Below are positions 36,284-45,300 of a stretch of DNA of 64,000 nucleotides, in pieces. The position numbers and the translations under genes were made by a program. The first letter of the stretch is position 1. Every line of letters begins with the position of its first letter. This DNA is from Gehongia tenuis. Lineage in GTDB: Bacteria; Bacillota; Clostridia; Christensenellales; NSJ-53. The notes below the pieces were generated by a model, which saw only the letters and a list, made by a program, of their open reading frames with translations, did no database searches and was not told the DNA's origin. The stretch lies in assembly GCF_014384795.1 (NCBI RefSeq), contig NZ_JACRSR010000003.1, forward strand, positions 124,001 to 188,000, given 5' to 3'.

Positions 36284-37801
36284 TCATTTTGTAACACCCA
36301 TCGCCTGCCAAGTGTTTTCCGAGGCCCAGTGGGGTGCAACCCGGACCCATTCGCCATCCACGGCATAGTACAAACGGCAGGCTGTCCAAACACCGTTCAC
36401 CGGGCAGTATACGCCAAGATAGGGGGATAGGGTGATTGTGGGAGAATAAGCGCTGTAGCTGCTCCATACGCCGAAGGAATTTTTTGCCCGAACCCGATAG
36501 CGGAACTGACTGCCTGCGGGCGGATCTCCTGTATAATCAAAGGCGGTATAGCCGCAGGGGGCCGTGATCAGCGAGTTTTCCGCCGTGTTCTGGATGACGG
36601 CAAAGCCTTTCCAGCCACTGCCAAGATTGCAGTCCACGCTGACTTCATAGGCTTCCAGCGTTCCGGAATTTGGGGCTGCGGCATTCCAAGACAAAAGAAT
36701 CTGACCATCGGGTTCGATGGTCGTTAAGCTGGAGGAGAGACCGTTTGGCGTGGATGGAGTGAGCGCTTTTTGAATGGAACCCGTGACAGGCGAGTCGGTC
36801 CAATTATTGCCGGAGACGGAGGCTCCGCCCACGGCCCGAACCATGAAGCGATAGGAATTTCCGCGAACACCGCCGTTCCAGGTATGATTGAGCGTGACGC
36901 CGGATACGGAGCCGAGGCTGTTCCATCCGCTCCAAGAGCTGCCGGGCGATGCCGTTTGATAATAGATTTCATAACGGCTGACAGGATTGCCGCTGTATGC
37001 TGTTGCGGCATTCCAGGAGATTCGGACCGACTCAAAATAGCCCGAACCAGGACTGAGAGTGACCGCGCCCATGGCGGGTCTTTGGACAAGATAAATTGAC
37101 GGACTATTGCCATAGGCGGAACTGGAATGCTGTCCGTTGGCGCAGATATGATATTGTATGCTTTCAGCACTGTTGACGCTGGGTACAAAATCTTTGTAAG
37201 AGGCATTGCCTAGATTTCCAATGTTGTACCAGCCGGTCGAGAAGCCATTCCTTTCGATATGATACTGACCGGAATAGCTTAGTATGGGATTGTTGGTTCC
37301 GGCACGGGCAGTCCAGCTGATGCGCACGGCGTCTCCAATGAGCATGGATTTTTTATCGGTTTCGACAGTCGGTGTGCTGGGATTGGTGTAATAGGGGGTT
37401 GCAGTGGGTGTGGCCATGGTGGTGGAAAAGATACCGGAGGTTTTAAAATAACCGCCGCTGGCCGTCCAAATGGAACAGGTCAAAGGGGTGCCGGAAATAT
37501 TTTCGATATCGATGGACACGCTGCCCGTTCTGGTCCCAGGATAACTCCAGTAATCACTGGTGCTCTTGAATTGTACCGATCGAGTTGTCCCGCCATAGGA
37601 GACATAGAAATTCATATCGGTTCCAGTACCAGTCCCCAGATGGGCTCGGGTGTCATTGATGTCGCTGCCGGAATGGGTGGTGAAGCGGCCTGTCAGCGAA
37701 AAGGTGTAGCGAACCACGCTGCTGATTCGAACACAGGAACAGGTGACCTCATAGGTTATATAGGGTGGGTCGCCGATATTATTTTGAGGATATATGGTCA
37801 T
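36284..37801 (-). CDS. Tail fibre protein with fibronectin type III repeats
   Basis: 505 residues rich in Ser, Thr, Gly and Tyr. After a beta-rich N-terminal region there are at least three FN3-like repeats (about 145-245, 248-345, 350-445), each opening with a Pro and a Trp in VRISWNA or ILLSWNA. The last 45 residues (GVYCPVNGVWTACRLYYAVD) repeat a short pattern seen in receptor-binding tips. Likely adhesin of the particle. Confidence 0.75.
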   Translation of the reverse strand: MTIYPQNNIGDPPYITYEVTCSCVRISSVVRYTFSLTGRFTTHSGSDINDTRAHLGTGTGTDMNFYVSYGGTTRSVQFKSTSDYWSYPGTRTGSVSIDIENISGTPLTCSIWTASGGYFKTSGIFSTTMATPTATPYYTNPSTPTVETDKKSMLIGDAVRISWTARAGTNNPILSYSGQYHIERNGFSTGWYNIGNLGNASYKDFVPSVNSAESIQYHICANGQHSSSAYGNSPSIYLVQRPAMGAVTLSPGSGYFESVRISWNAATAYSGNPVSRYEIYYQTASPGSSWSGWNSLGSVSGVTLNHTWNGGVRGNSYRFMVRAVGGASVSGNNWTDSPVTGSIQKALTPSTPNGLSSSLTTIEPDGQILLSWNAAAPNSGTLEAYEVSVDCNLGSGWKGFAVIQNTAENSLITAPCGYTAFDYTGDPPAGSQFRYRVRAKNSFGVWSSYSAYSPTITLSPYLGVYCPVNGVWTACRLYYAVDGEWVRVAPHWASENTWQAMGVTK

Positions 37802-37813
37802 GCCGATCCCCCC

Positions 37814-38137
37814 TTAAATGGGTTTCAGCCACAGCTTCCCCGGAATGACGGGGGGCGTATCGGTGGCATAAATAATGGCGTGAGAGATCTGGGCGGTATC
37901 GGCGGCAACGGCGTCTTCGGCCAGCGCGCCCACGTCGCCCGGGGTCAGGACGATGTCGCCGGTAAGGGCATGCCCATTGATGGTTTGTGCGTTTCGCACC
38001 ATGGTGTCCCGGATGGGCACACCCGAATCGTCCACCACTAGTCCGTCCAAGGTTTTGGGGTAGAGCATCACATAGTCGTCCTCGAATATACCGCTGTTGC
38101 CCACCCGCTCGTGCATAAGGATATTTTTAATTGTCAT
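37814..38137 (-). CDS. Short tail-fibre/collar-type protein
   Basis: About 107 residues. The centre has the phage fibre signature NAQTINGHALTGDIVLTPGDVGAL, seen where tail fibres link to their tips, and the C-terminus ends in PGKLWLKPI. Start placed at 38137 with GGTG six bases upstream; 38146 is an alternative. Lies between two fibre genes on the minus strand. Confidence 0.65.
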   Translation of the reverse strand: MTIKNILMHERVGNSGIFEDDYVMLYPKTLDGLVVDDSGVPIRDTMVRNAQTINGHALTGDIVLTPGDVGALAEDAVAADTAQISHAIIYATDTPPVIPGKLWLKPI

Positions 38138-38156
38138 ATCCATCACCTTTCATCCG

Positions 38157-38852
38157 TTATATTTCTTTGTACCAAAGATATCCCACGGACAGATCCACGG
38201 GGGGAAGCTCGGATACGGTGATCTGGCTTGGAATTCCCAGCACAAGCTCCCAGTCGGCGCTGCCGTCCTGTGGAATGGCGCCGACATTGTTTCTTTTGGC
38301 TGCCCAGAGGGCATTCTTGTAAGCCACGCAGTCGTCGGTTTGATACTGCTGGATGGAGCTCCAGGCATAGCGGTAGGACAAGCCCGTGCCGCTTACGCCC
38401 TGGGGACCTCGCACCACCATCGGTACAAAATAGGCGGTGTTGGTGGGCAGGATGCCAAGGGGAATGTCAAGAACAATACCCATGTACGCCTCAATATTGT
38501 CCTCCCGGGCGTAGGTGACCACATCGTATTTGGTATAGGCGGTGTTTTCGTTCCATGCGCCCTTGTATTTGACAATGTTGACCAGGTAGTCTTCCACCTC
38601 GTCGCGATAGAAACGCTCCAGAGAAATGGCGATATCCACAAATTTATTGAGATTTTCCGCGTTGATAATCATGGTTTTGAGGGCCGGATTGTCCTCGAGA
38701 AGGGCGTTGGCGCTGGTCAGATTGTCCTGTTCAAGAAAGTCGTAGTACTGTTTGACGGTGCCAAGATATTCGGGCGTCACATCGCTGAAGCGAGTGAGGG
38801 CGTCGATTTCATCGGGGAACTGGTTGCTCAAATCCATATAAGTTCTGCTCAT
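38157..38852 (-). CDS. Tail fibre/baseplate protein with carbohydrate-binding-like repeats
   Basis: 231 residues. A helical N-terminal half (DUF2313/YmfQ-like spacing DEIDALTRFSDVTPEYLGTV) is followed by two modules of about 45 residues of the CBM5/12-like pattern: YKGAWNENTAYTKYDVVTY and YAWSSIQQYQTDDCVAYKNALW. Such modules bind cell-surface sugars. Strong start signal (GAGGTGATTAAATG). Confidence 0.65.
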   Translation of the reverse strand: MSRTYMDLSNQFPDEIDALTRFSDVTPEYLGTVKQYYDFLEQDNLTSANALLEDNPALKTMIINAENLNKFVDIAISLERFYRDEVEDYLVNIVKYKGAWNENTAYTKYDVVTYAREDNIEAYMGIVLDIPLGILPTNTAYFVPMVVRGPQGVSGTGLSYRYAWSSIQQYQTDDCVAYKNALWAAKRNNVGAIPQDGSADWELVLGIPSQITVSELPPVDLSVGYLWYKEI

Positions 38853-38870
38853 TTAATCACCTCATTAGAT

Positions 38871-40013
38871 TCATTCAGGAAGGGTCGGATAGAATTTGAT
38901 CATGTCCAAACTCATGGTGGTGTCCGTGGAGGAGTAGGCGATCTGCTTGATCAGGTACTCAGCGGAAACACCGGTGATTTTGGAGGTATAGGCAATCTTT
39001 TGATTGACGTCCAGCCAATAGATGGCGATGGTTTCAAGGGACATGCCATCGTTGAGCCGGGTGAGACGCCATAGTTCATAATCCGCTCGCTGCTGGGCGA
39101 GGTCGTTCGTGGTAATCAAATCGTAGTCGCCGCCGCTCAATACCTCCATTCGCTCACCGATACGGGAGATGGAGAAGGGGCTGTCCGTCAGCGTGTCCTT
39201 GGCTTCACCGTAGATCTGCGTACCGTCGTCCAGTGTCCTGCCATAAACAGCCACGCGGTTTTTGACCTCACTGAAGTCATAGTCGGTGGATTCATTTACC
39301 ACTAGGCTTTGCAGGATGGTGTCATCCAGCACCACCGGATCGGAGGACCCCGAAGGAATGGCTTCAAAGACGAAGGTTCCGTTGGTATCGAAGAAGAATT
39401 CCCAGCCGGGGTAGAGGTCCCGAATCTTGGCCATGATTTCATAAAGAGTGGTTCCAAGAGAAAAAACCAGATCGTAGGGGATGGCGCCAAGGTCGTCGAT
39501 CCGGTAGGGAATGGCTGAGTCCAAGGTTTCAAGAAGAGAAATGAGCACACTGCGGGCACTGGACCCCGCAGGAATGGTGATTTCCGAAACCATCTGGGGG
39601 TTGTAGCAGGTATTCACCAAAACGCTCATAAGGTCGCTGCAGGACAAACTCAGCTCCTGTGTGGAAGCATCGAAACTGTAGCTTGCACCGTCGATGATGA
39701 AGATGCCCTGACCGTACCATATCGTTTGCTGCGTTCGCTGATCCTTAAGGCCCATATAGATGCGGAGAAATTTGTCCATCCAGATGCGGGAGCTGCTGCT
39801 GGGCGTGAAGGAGGCGTTTTGCACATAAAGGGAGAGAGAACAGGTCCTTCGAATATCCGAGTCGGCGTCAATGGAGATACTGTAATTGAGCGTGTTCCCC
39901 TCCAGGCTGTCCAGGATCTTAAAATCATGGCTCAGCAGCTCAACCTTGGAGAAGATCGCCCGGTTGGTCTGCTGGAGAAGATTGACGTCCTGGGTTTTAG
40001 GCATGTAACTCAT
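38871..40013 (-). CDS. Phage baseplate hub/tail protein
   Basis: 380 residues. Beta-rich N-terminus with FKILDSLEGNTLNYSISIDADSDIRRTCSLSL, similar to DUF5048/XkdQ-like hub domains, and a region at about 165-240 (YELMAKIRDLYPGWEFFFD-like, VFEAIPSG). It probably forms part of the central hub below the tape measure. Overlaps the upstream gene by 4 bp. Confidence 0.65.
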   Translation of the reverse strand: MSYMPKTQDVNLLQQTNRAIFSKVELLSHDFKILDSLEGNTLNYSISIDADSDIRRTCSLSLYVQNASFTPSSSSRIWMDKFLRIYMGLKDQRTQQTIWYGQGIFIIDGASYSFDASTQELSLSCSDLMSVLVNTCYNPQMVSEITIPAGSSARSVLISLLETLDSAIPYRIDDLGAIPYDLVFSLGTTLYEIMAKIRDLYPGWEFFFDTNGTFVFEAIPSGSSDPVVLDDTILQSLVVNESTDYDFSEVKNRVAVYGRTLDDGTQIYGEAKDTLTDSPFSISRIGERMEVLSGGDYDLITTNDLAQQRADYELWRLTRLNDGMSLETIAIYWLDVNQKIAYTSKITGVSAEYLIKQIAYSSTDTTMSLDMIKFYPTLPE

Positions 40014-40921
40014 AGGATTCCCCGCCTCAAGTTGCCATCGTAATCAATGAAATTGTTGATATAAAGGTCCACACCGGACTGAGCGTCGCCGATTTCCACC
40101 CAATCGAAGCTGGTAATAACCTTGTCAGGATGGGAGCTGGCATCTTCACTGGGTTCGCCCACGATGTTGATCAGCCACATGCGGCCGTCCTCATATTTAA
40201 GAATCTTGGGCCTGCCGTTGCATAAAAACTCCATGAGCGCCTCCCGGTACTGCCAGCCATCCTCGATGGACCAGTCATGGGTCTTTGCGTTCAATTTGGC
40301 AAATAGGCCGCTGGCCTGTCCGCTGTAATAGTTGGAGCTGCCGTTGGATTCATAATAGGGGTAGCGCCGGTCAATGGTGGTGATGGCGGAGGAGGGCCTG
40401 TTTTTCTGGGTGACGATCTCCGTTTCCAGCAGGGTGTTGAACCCATCGTTCCGCTCCATGATGAACAGCCCGTCAAAATGACTGAGGATGCGGTTGACGT
40501 TGATATTGCCTTCGGTATTTCCGATAACGGGAACGAGAGCGTACTCGTATTCGCAGTTGCTCTGGTTAAACCGGTCATAATAGGTGAACAGTGCATCCTC
40601 CTGGCTGCTGATATCCACCCGCTCCAGCGTCTGCCAAGCAAATTCGCCGTATTTGCGACGCTTAAGAAGGATGGCAGAAATCTGTGAAATGGTGTAGGTC
40701 ACGTTGCCGGCATTGAGACTGTTCTCAAATTGGGCATGCAGAGCCGTGTCATAGTCCCATTCCTGGCTGATTTCTTCGGTATAGTTCTCACTTTTCTTCT
40801 GGACCGCCAGTTCGTCATACTGGCCGCCTTGGATTTTGACCGAGCCGATGGCGCCCACTTCATTGGCGGTGGCGTCCAAGGTGTGAGCCATGCCGCAAAA
40901 GGTGCTTCCGCAAAAGATCAT
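40010..40921 (-). CDS. Phage tail/baseplate protein
   Basis: 303 residues, unknown family. It contains EISQEWDYDTALHAQF and a C-terminal domain with WLINIVGEPSEDASSHPDKV and ITSFDWVEIGD, the kind of strand pattern found in distal-tail-type proteins. Both junctions with its neighbours are ATGA overlaps, so it belongs to the same translational block. Confidence 0.6.
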   Translation of the reverse strand: MIFCGSTFCGMAHTLDATANEVGAIGSVKIQGGQYDELAVQKKSENYTEEISQEWDYDTALHAQFENSLNAGNVTYTISQISAILLKRRKYGEFAWQTLERVDISSQEDALFTYYDRFNQSNCEYEYALVPVIGNTEGNINVNRILSHFDGLFIMERNDGFNTLLETEIVTQKNRPSSAITTIDRRYPYYESNGSSNYYSGQASGLFAKLNAKTHDWSIEDGWQYREALMEFLCNGRPKILKYEDGRMWLINIVGEPSEDASSHPDKVITSFDWVEIGDAQSGVDLYINNFIDYDGNLRRGIL

Positions 40922-42009
40922 GATGGATCACCTCCCATAACCTGTAGTTTTAGACTGAAAAGGTTTTTCGAGCGCTGGACCCATCCGAAGAGGGGGCCGG
41001 TAAGCGTGCTGACTTTTAGGCGGTTGCTGATGGCAACATAGTTGGTAAGGGCATTGTAGGCCCGAAGGTACAGATAAACGGAATCCTCGGAATCGCCTTC
41101 GAACTTTCCCCGCATGTAGGTGATCTCCACCTTCTGCCTTCCGTTGTCCAAAATCAGAATGGGACTGTAATCCACCAGTTGCTGAGCGATGAATTGGATG
41201 GTGAAATCGCTTTGCAGGTTGAAACCTTTGGAAAAGGTCACGCTGCTACCGGCCGTGGTCAGATCCACCCACGTACCATCCAGATAGGCGGGCGGATCGG
41301 GAGTGGCGGTGCCCTCCAGAATCACAATATTGGAGGTGATGCGGATGCTGCCCTGAAGGGGCTCGTTTTCCAGTTCCACCATTGAATAGAGGGCAGGAAT
41401 CTTATACTTGACGGAAAAGCCGATAATGCCCGTATCCACGGGCATCCCCTTCACCGTGATACCCGTGGCCTGAAGAAAATAGACCGTTCCGTCGTTGAGG
41501 CCGCTGACGGTGTAGCTTAGGTTCTCGGTGTCATAGATGGGCCCGGAATGAAAAATTTCCACCTTGTTGTAGTCGTAAAGATGGATTTGGAAGGCGTTGA
41601 GCGGTTCATTTTCCAGCTGGGAATACTGCAAGGCCAGATTGAAGGATGAACTTTGAATCACCTGAGATTCCTCCAGATTTGAAAAGGAAAAGGAAGGCTC
41701 AGTGAAGCAGTAGAAAATGAGCTGCTGGCTGGATTCACTGGCCTGGTCCAGGGCGTCATATACTGTGAGGGCGGCGTTGTAGCATAAACCGTTGCCCGGG
41801 GTGCCGTCCTCCTTTTTTAGGGTGTTTGCTGGCAGCACATGCTCAAGGCGCATGGTCTGCTGGGTGGCGCTGTAGACCGTTTCATTGGTTTCATTGTTGC
41901 GAATGGTGAGGGTATTTTTGACCGCCTGATTGCCCTCATAAAGAAAAGCAAAGGTACAGCTGTTCTGAGCGTCAAAGGGGTCGATATTGAGTAAAATGGG
42001 CTGTGCCAT
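40918..42009 (-). CDS. Phage structural protein, tail tip region
   Basis: 363 residues without recognisable family. The N-terminal half shows FN3/Ig-like strands (PSFSFSNLEESQVIQSSSFN), and residues 230-363 resemble a jelly-roll or concanavalin-like fold (FTIQFIAQQLVDYSPILILDN). AAAGGAG precedes the ATG. By position it should be near the distal tail. Confidence 0.55.
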   Translation of the reverse strand: MAQPILLNIDPFDAQNSCTFAFLYEGNQAVKNTLTIRNNETNETVYSATQQTMRLEHVLPANTLKKEDGTPGNGLCYNAALTVYDALDQASESSQQLIFYCFTEPSFSFSNLEESQVIQSSSFNLALQYSQLENEPLNAFQIHLYDYNKVEIFHSGPIYDTENLSYTVSGLNDGTVYFLQATGITVKGMPVDTGIIGFSVKYKIPALYSMVELENEPLQGSIRITSNIVILEGTATPDPPAYLDGTWVDLTTAGSSVTFSKGFNLQSDFTIQFIAQQLVDYSPILILDNGRQKVEITYMRGKFEGDSEDSVYLYLRAYNALTNYVAISNRLKVSTLTGPLFGWVQRSKNLFSLKLQVMGGDPS

Positions 42010-42027
42010 GGCATACTCCTTTCTGCA

Positions 42028-42291
42028 TTATGGAGCTAGGATCCAAAGATCCTCATAGTTATTTTGGGGGACAAGGATGCGGACCACTGCACCGGCGGTG
42101 TGCTGGACGCTGCCTTGGGCTTTGGCCTTGTAATGCTTGCCGTTCAGCTCCACCGTGTATAGGCCGCTGCTGTCCCGAGAGACCACCTTGCCCACGATGG
42201 TGATATCGAAGGGGGCGGAGGCAAGACAGCTATGCACGGCCTTTCGAATGGCCTGGGCCAAGACTGAAATGGCTTTATCGTTGTCGTTCAA
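42028..42291 (-). CDS. Small OB-fold-like phage protein
   Basis: 87 residues. The C-terminal 55 residues (IVGKVVSRDSSGLYTVELNG, then VQHTAGAVVRILVPQNNYED) have the strand pattern of an OB barrel of the sort found in small baseplate proteins. TTG start behind AAAGGAGG. Located between the tape measure and the tip genes. Confidence 0.55.
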   Translation of the reverse strand: MNDNDKAISVLAQAIRKAVHSCLASAPFDITIVGKVVSRDSSGLYTVELNGKHYKAKAQGSVQHTAGAVVRILVPQNNYEDLWILAP

Positions 42292-42317
42292 GGGGATTCC
42301 TCCTTTCCAAAATGAAG

Positions 42318-42341
42318 AGGGGGACCGCCGAAGCGGTCCCG
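42318..42341 (-). other. UUCG-loop RNA hairpin after the tape-measure gene
   Basis: GGGACCGC-TTCG-GCGGTCCC on the minus strand, 3-27 bases after the tape-measure stop. No T run follows, so it is more likely an RNA-stabilising or processing hairpin than a terminator. Confidence 0.55.
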
Positions 42342-42344
42342 TTT

Positions 42345-45300
42345 CTAACGTCTATACATCTCCTGAAGCATTCGCCCGGGGAACTTATTTACGATGTTCC
42401 GGGCCAGCGTATCGGTATCCTGTACGCCATGCAGATGGATATCACCGATCTGAATGTTCGCTTGCTGGGCTCCTGATCCGCCGGCGGATAGAGGAACCCG
42501 GGTCATGAGCCTGCCCATGAAATCGGCAACCAAGTCGGGGGTTGCGTGAATGAAATCATAGAGCTTTCGTCCATCGGCCGCATTGAAGATGGTTTCAACA
42601 GCATGGGGCTTTCCGTGGAGGAGAGCCATCCCGCCGGCGGTATCCACGCCGCCAAGAGCATAGCCTTTGGCCCTGAATTTGGCTTTGGTGTCCGGACCCA
42701 CCACGCCATCCGCGGTGATGCCCATATCCCGCTGGAATTTTTTGAGGGCATTCAGCGTTTCAGTACCAAAGTTGCCGTCCACGCCGTATTGGTTCAGCTT
42801 ATAACCCAGCGCGTCGAGGGCTTGCTGAAGAAGCCGTACATTTTCGCCGGATTGTCCCTTGCGGATATATCCCTCGACATTCGAGACCTTTGGCTGGGAA
42901 GCTTTGGAACCGCCCCCGCCAATGGTGGCCATACCGGTGGGATTGGCTTCGCGCTGCAGGGCGGTGTATTCCTGGGTGAACTTTTGCAGCACGTCCAGGC
43001 GCTGGGCCAAAATGTCAGCTTCCCAGTTTGCACCCAGGATTTCCTGGGCCATCAGCGCATCCTGAGCATTTTCGTATTCGTCCAAGGCGTCGCCCCAGGC
43101 TTCCTGGTATTCTTTCAGGTTATCGATCTTTTGATCGTAAACCTCCGACTCCTTGTCCTTCAGATCCTCGAGACCGTCGATCCGCTTTTCCAGATCATCG
43201 ATCATCTTATCCTGTTCCAGATCCCGAAGCTTGTCCTCGGCCTTCTTCACCTTTTCCAGATCGGCCTCATAGATAAAGCCAAGACCTTCACGGTAGATCA
43301 GATTGGTCTTTTGCGTCTTGGCCGTTTCCACTTCCTTGCGGGCCTCGGCCAGCTTATTTTCCCAATCGGTCTGTTCGTTTTTCTCCTTGAGGGCATCGAT
43401 CTCGTCCCGGATCAGCTGGATGCGTTCGTCATATTGATCTTCCACCGCCTGCTGCTGCTCCTTGAGAGCGTCCATCTCCTTATCCAGCAGCTGATTGACC
43501 GCCTTTTGGGTCCGTTCATACTTCTTGATCCGGGTATCCAGCAGCCATTCATAGACTTTAACCTCATATTTGCGGTATTCTTCGAGAAAATCAACACGGT
43601 CTTTGAAATACTGCTTGTTGAGCCTCTCCAGATCGTGATAGTAACGTTCCTCGGAAATCCGGTTCATATCACGAAGATATTCAAGATCGTCAAGATCCGC
43701 CTGAAATTTTTCCTTCCACTCACGATTGGCGTCGTCGGAGCTGGAACTCTTGGAGCCGGTACCGCCGGCATAAGCACGGAAGGTGCCGGAAGCGCCGTTT
43801 CGAACGCGGCTCATGATCTGCCGTGTTTCGGAAGCGGTGTACACCCGATCGCCCGGCCTCAGGCTCACCAGCTCCGGCCCGCGGCCGCCCACGATGTAGG
43901 CCTTATCGCCGGATTGAACCAGCTCCGGGCCTTCCTCGCCGGTCAGCGACACGCCGCCGGGAGCACTGTCGGTACCGTTGGCATGTTGTTCTATTGGACC
44001 AATACCTAACAGCGGTTTAATCCTGGCCAGAACTCCCTCAACGAGTGAAAGCATGGGTAGGCTGTTGACAATCGTGGTAACGGCCTTAGCTACCTTCTCG
44101 ACTTTGCTGAGCAACGATGTAAATCCCAGATCACCGATCTGCCGGCCGTTGAGTTCGTCGAAGGCGGTTTGGGTGTCCTTCAGGTCCTCCTGCAGGTCGG
44201 TGCATTTTTTCTGCAAATCGCCTACTTCGCTTTCGGCGACGGTGGTATCCACCTGGGCTAAGGCGGCCTGAAGGTTGACGACCTCTCCATCCTTTAACAG
44301 CTTGATGCCGTCAGTTTCGGACATTTTGGTTATGATATCGGTAATTTCCTCTTTTGACCTGCCCGCCGAAGCTTCGGCCTCAATGAAACTGGTAAGATCC
44401 ACTTCAAAGGACTGCTCACCAATCTTCGTAATACTTTTCGAATATTCTTCGTTTTCCATTAAGGAATCCAAGGTTTCGTACATGGTGGGAAATCTATCCA
44501 GGATCTCTTCCATGACTTCAGATAGAATGAGAAGATTGCCCTCGGCGTCGGTGAATTCGATATCGTTGATGGCGGAGATTTGGCTAACCAGGGAACGAAT
44601 CTGGTCTTCCGTAAACCCATACTCATCGCCGAAGGTCAGCAGTTCATTTAGATTCACCTTATTGCCTTCAGCAACGCCGCTTTCCTGAAGAAGACCCATG
44701 AGACCTTCAGAGCCCCCGACGGTTAACGTTTCCAGCTTATCGGCATAATCCACCGGGTTGTACATATCCAGGGCTTGAAAGAAGTCGATGAGCTCGTTTT
44801 TGCTAAGGCCGAAAACAGCGGCCAGTTGTTCCATATCCTCTGCCCAAACTTTGAAGCCTGTTTGGCCATCACCTAAATCCATTCGTTCGATAAGCCCGTC
44901 CAACTCTCCGGAATCAATCTTCTCATTGACGGTAGACTTAAATGCGTCAAGACCATTTTCTTCGTTATAGTACTTCTTTCGCCGTGCAGTTTCGGATTGT
45001 ATTTGATCCAAAGTGAGGCCGTCCATCTCCATATACTTGACGGCGGCCTGAAACTCCCTTGTATTGGTGGCGCCGGTTTTTAATCCCTCATTGATGGATT
45101 CAAGGGCCTTGGCTCGGGTTTTTAGGTTGTCGTCTTTCTCCGGGCCCTGCAAGGCCTTTTCAAACTCGTTTTTGGCAGTTGTTGAGGCGTTGATCTGCTG
45201 CTCCAATAAGTCATAGTTTGATATGGATTTCTGTAGCGCAACGTTGTTTTCTTCAAGGGCCGTGATCTGTGCCTGGGTTGCGTCGCTGTTGGCGTCGGTT

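Noticed and set aside
42546..44009. 487-codon rightward open frame opposite the tape-measure gene
   Set aside because: No ribosome site, low-complexity composition that mirrors the coding strand, and the minus strand has clear tape-measure motifs.
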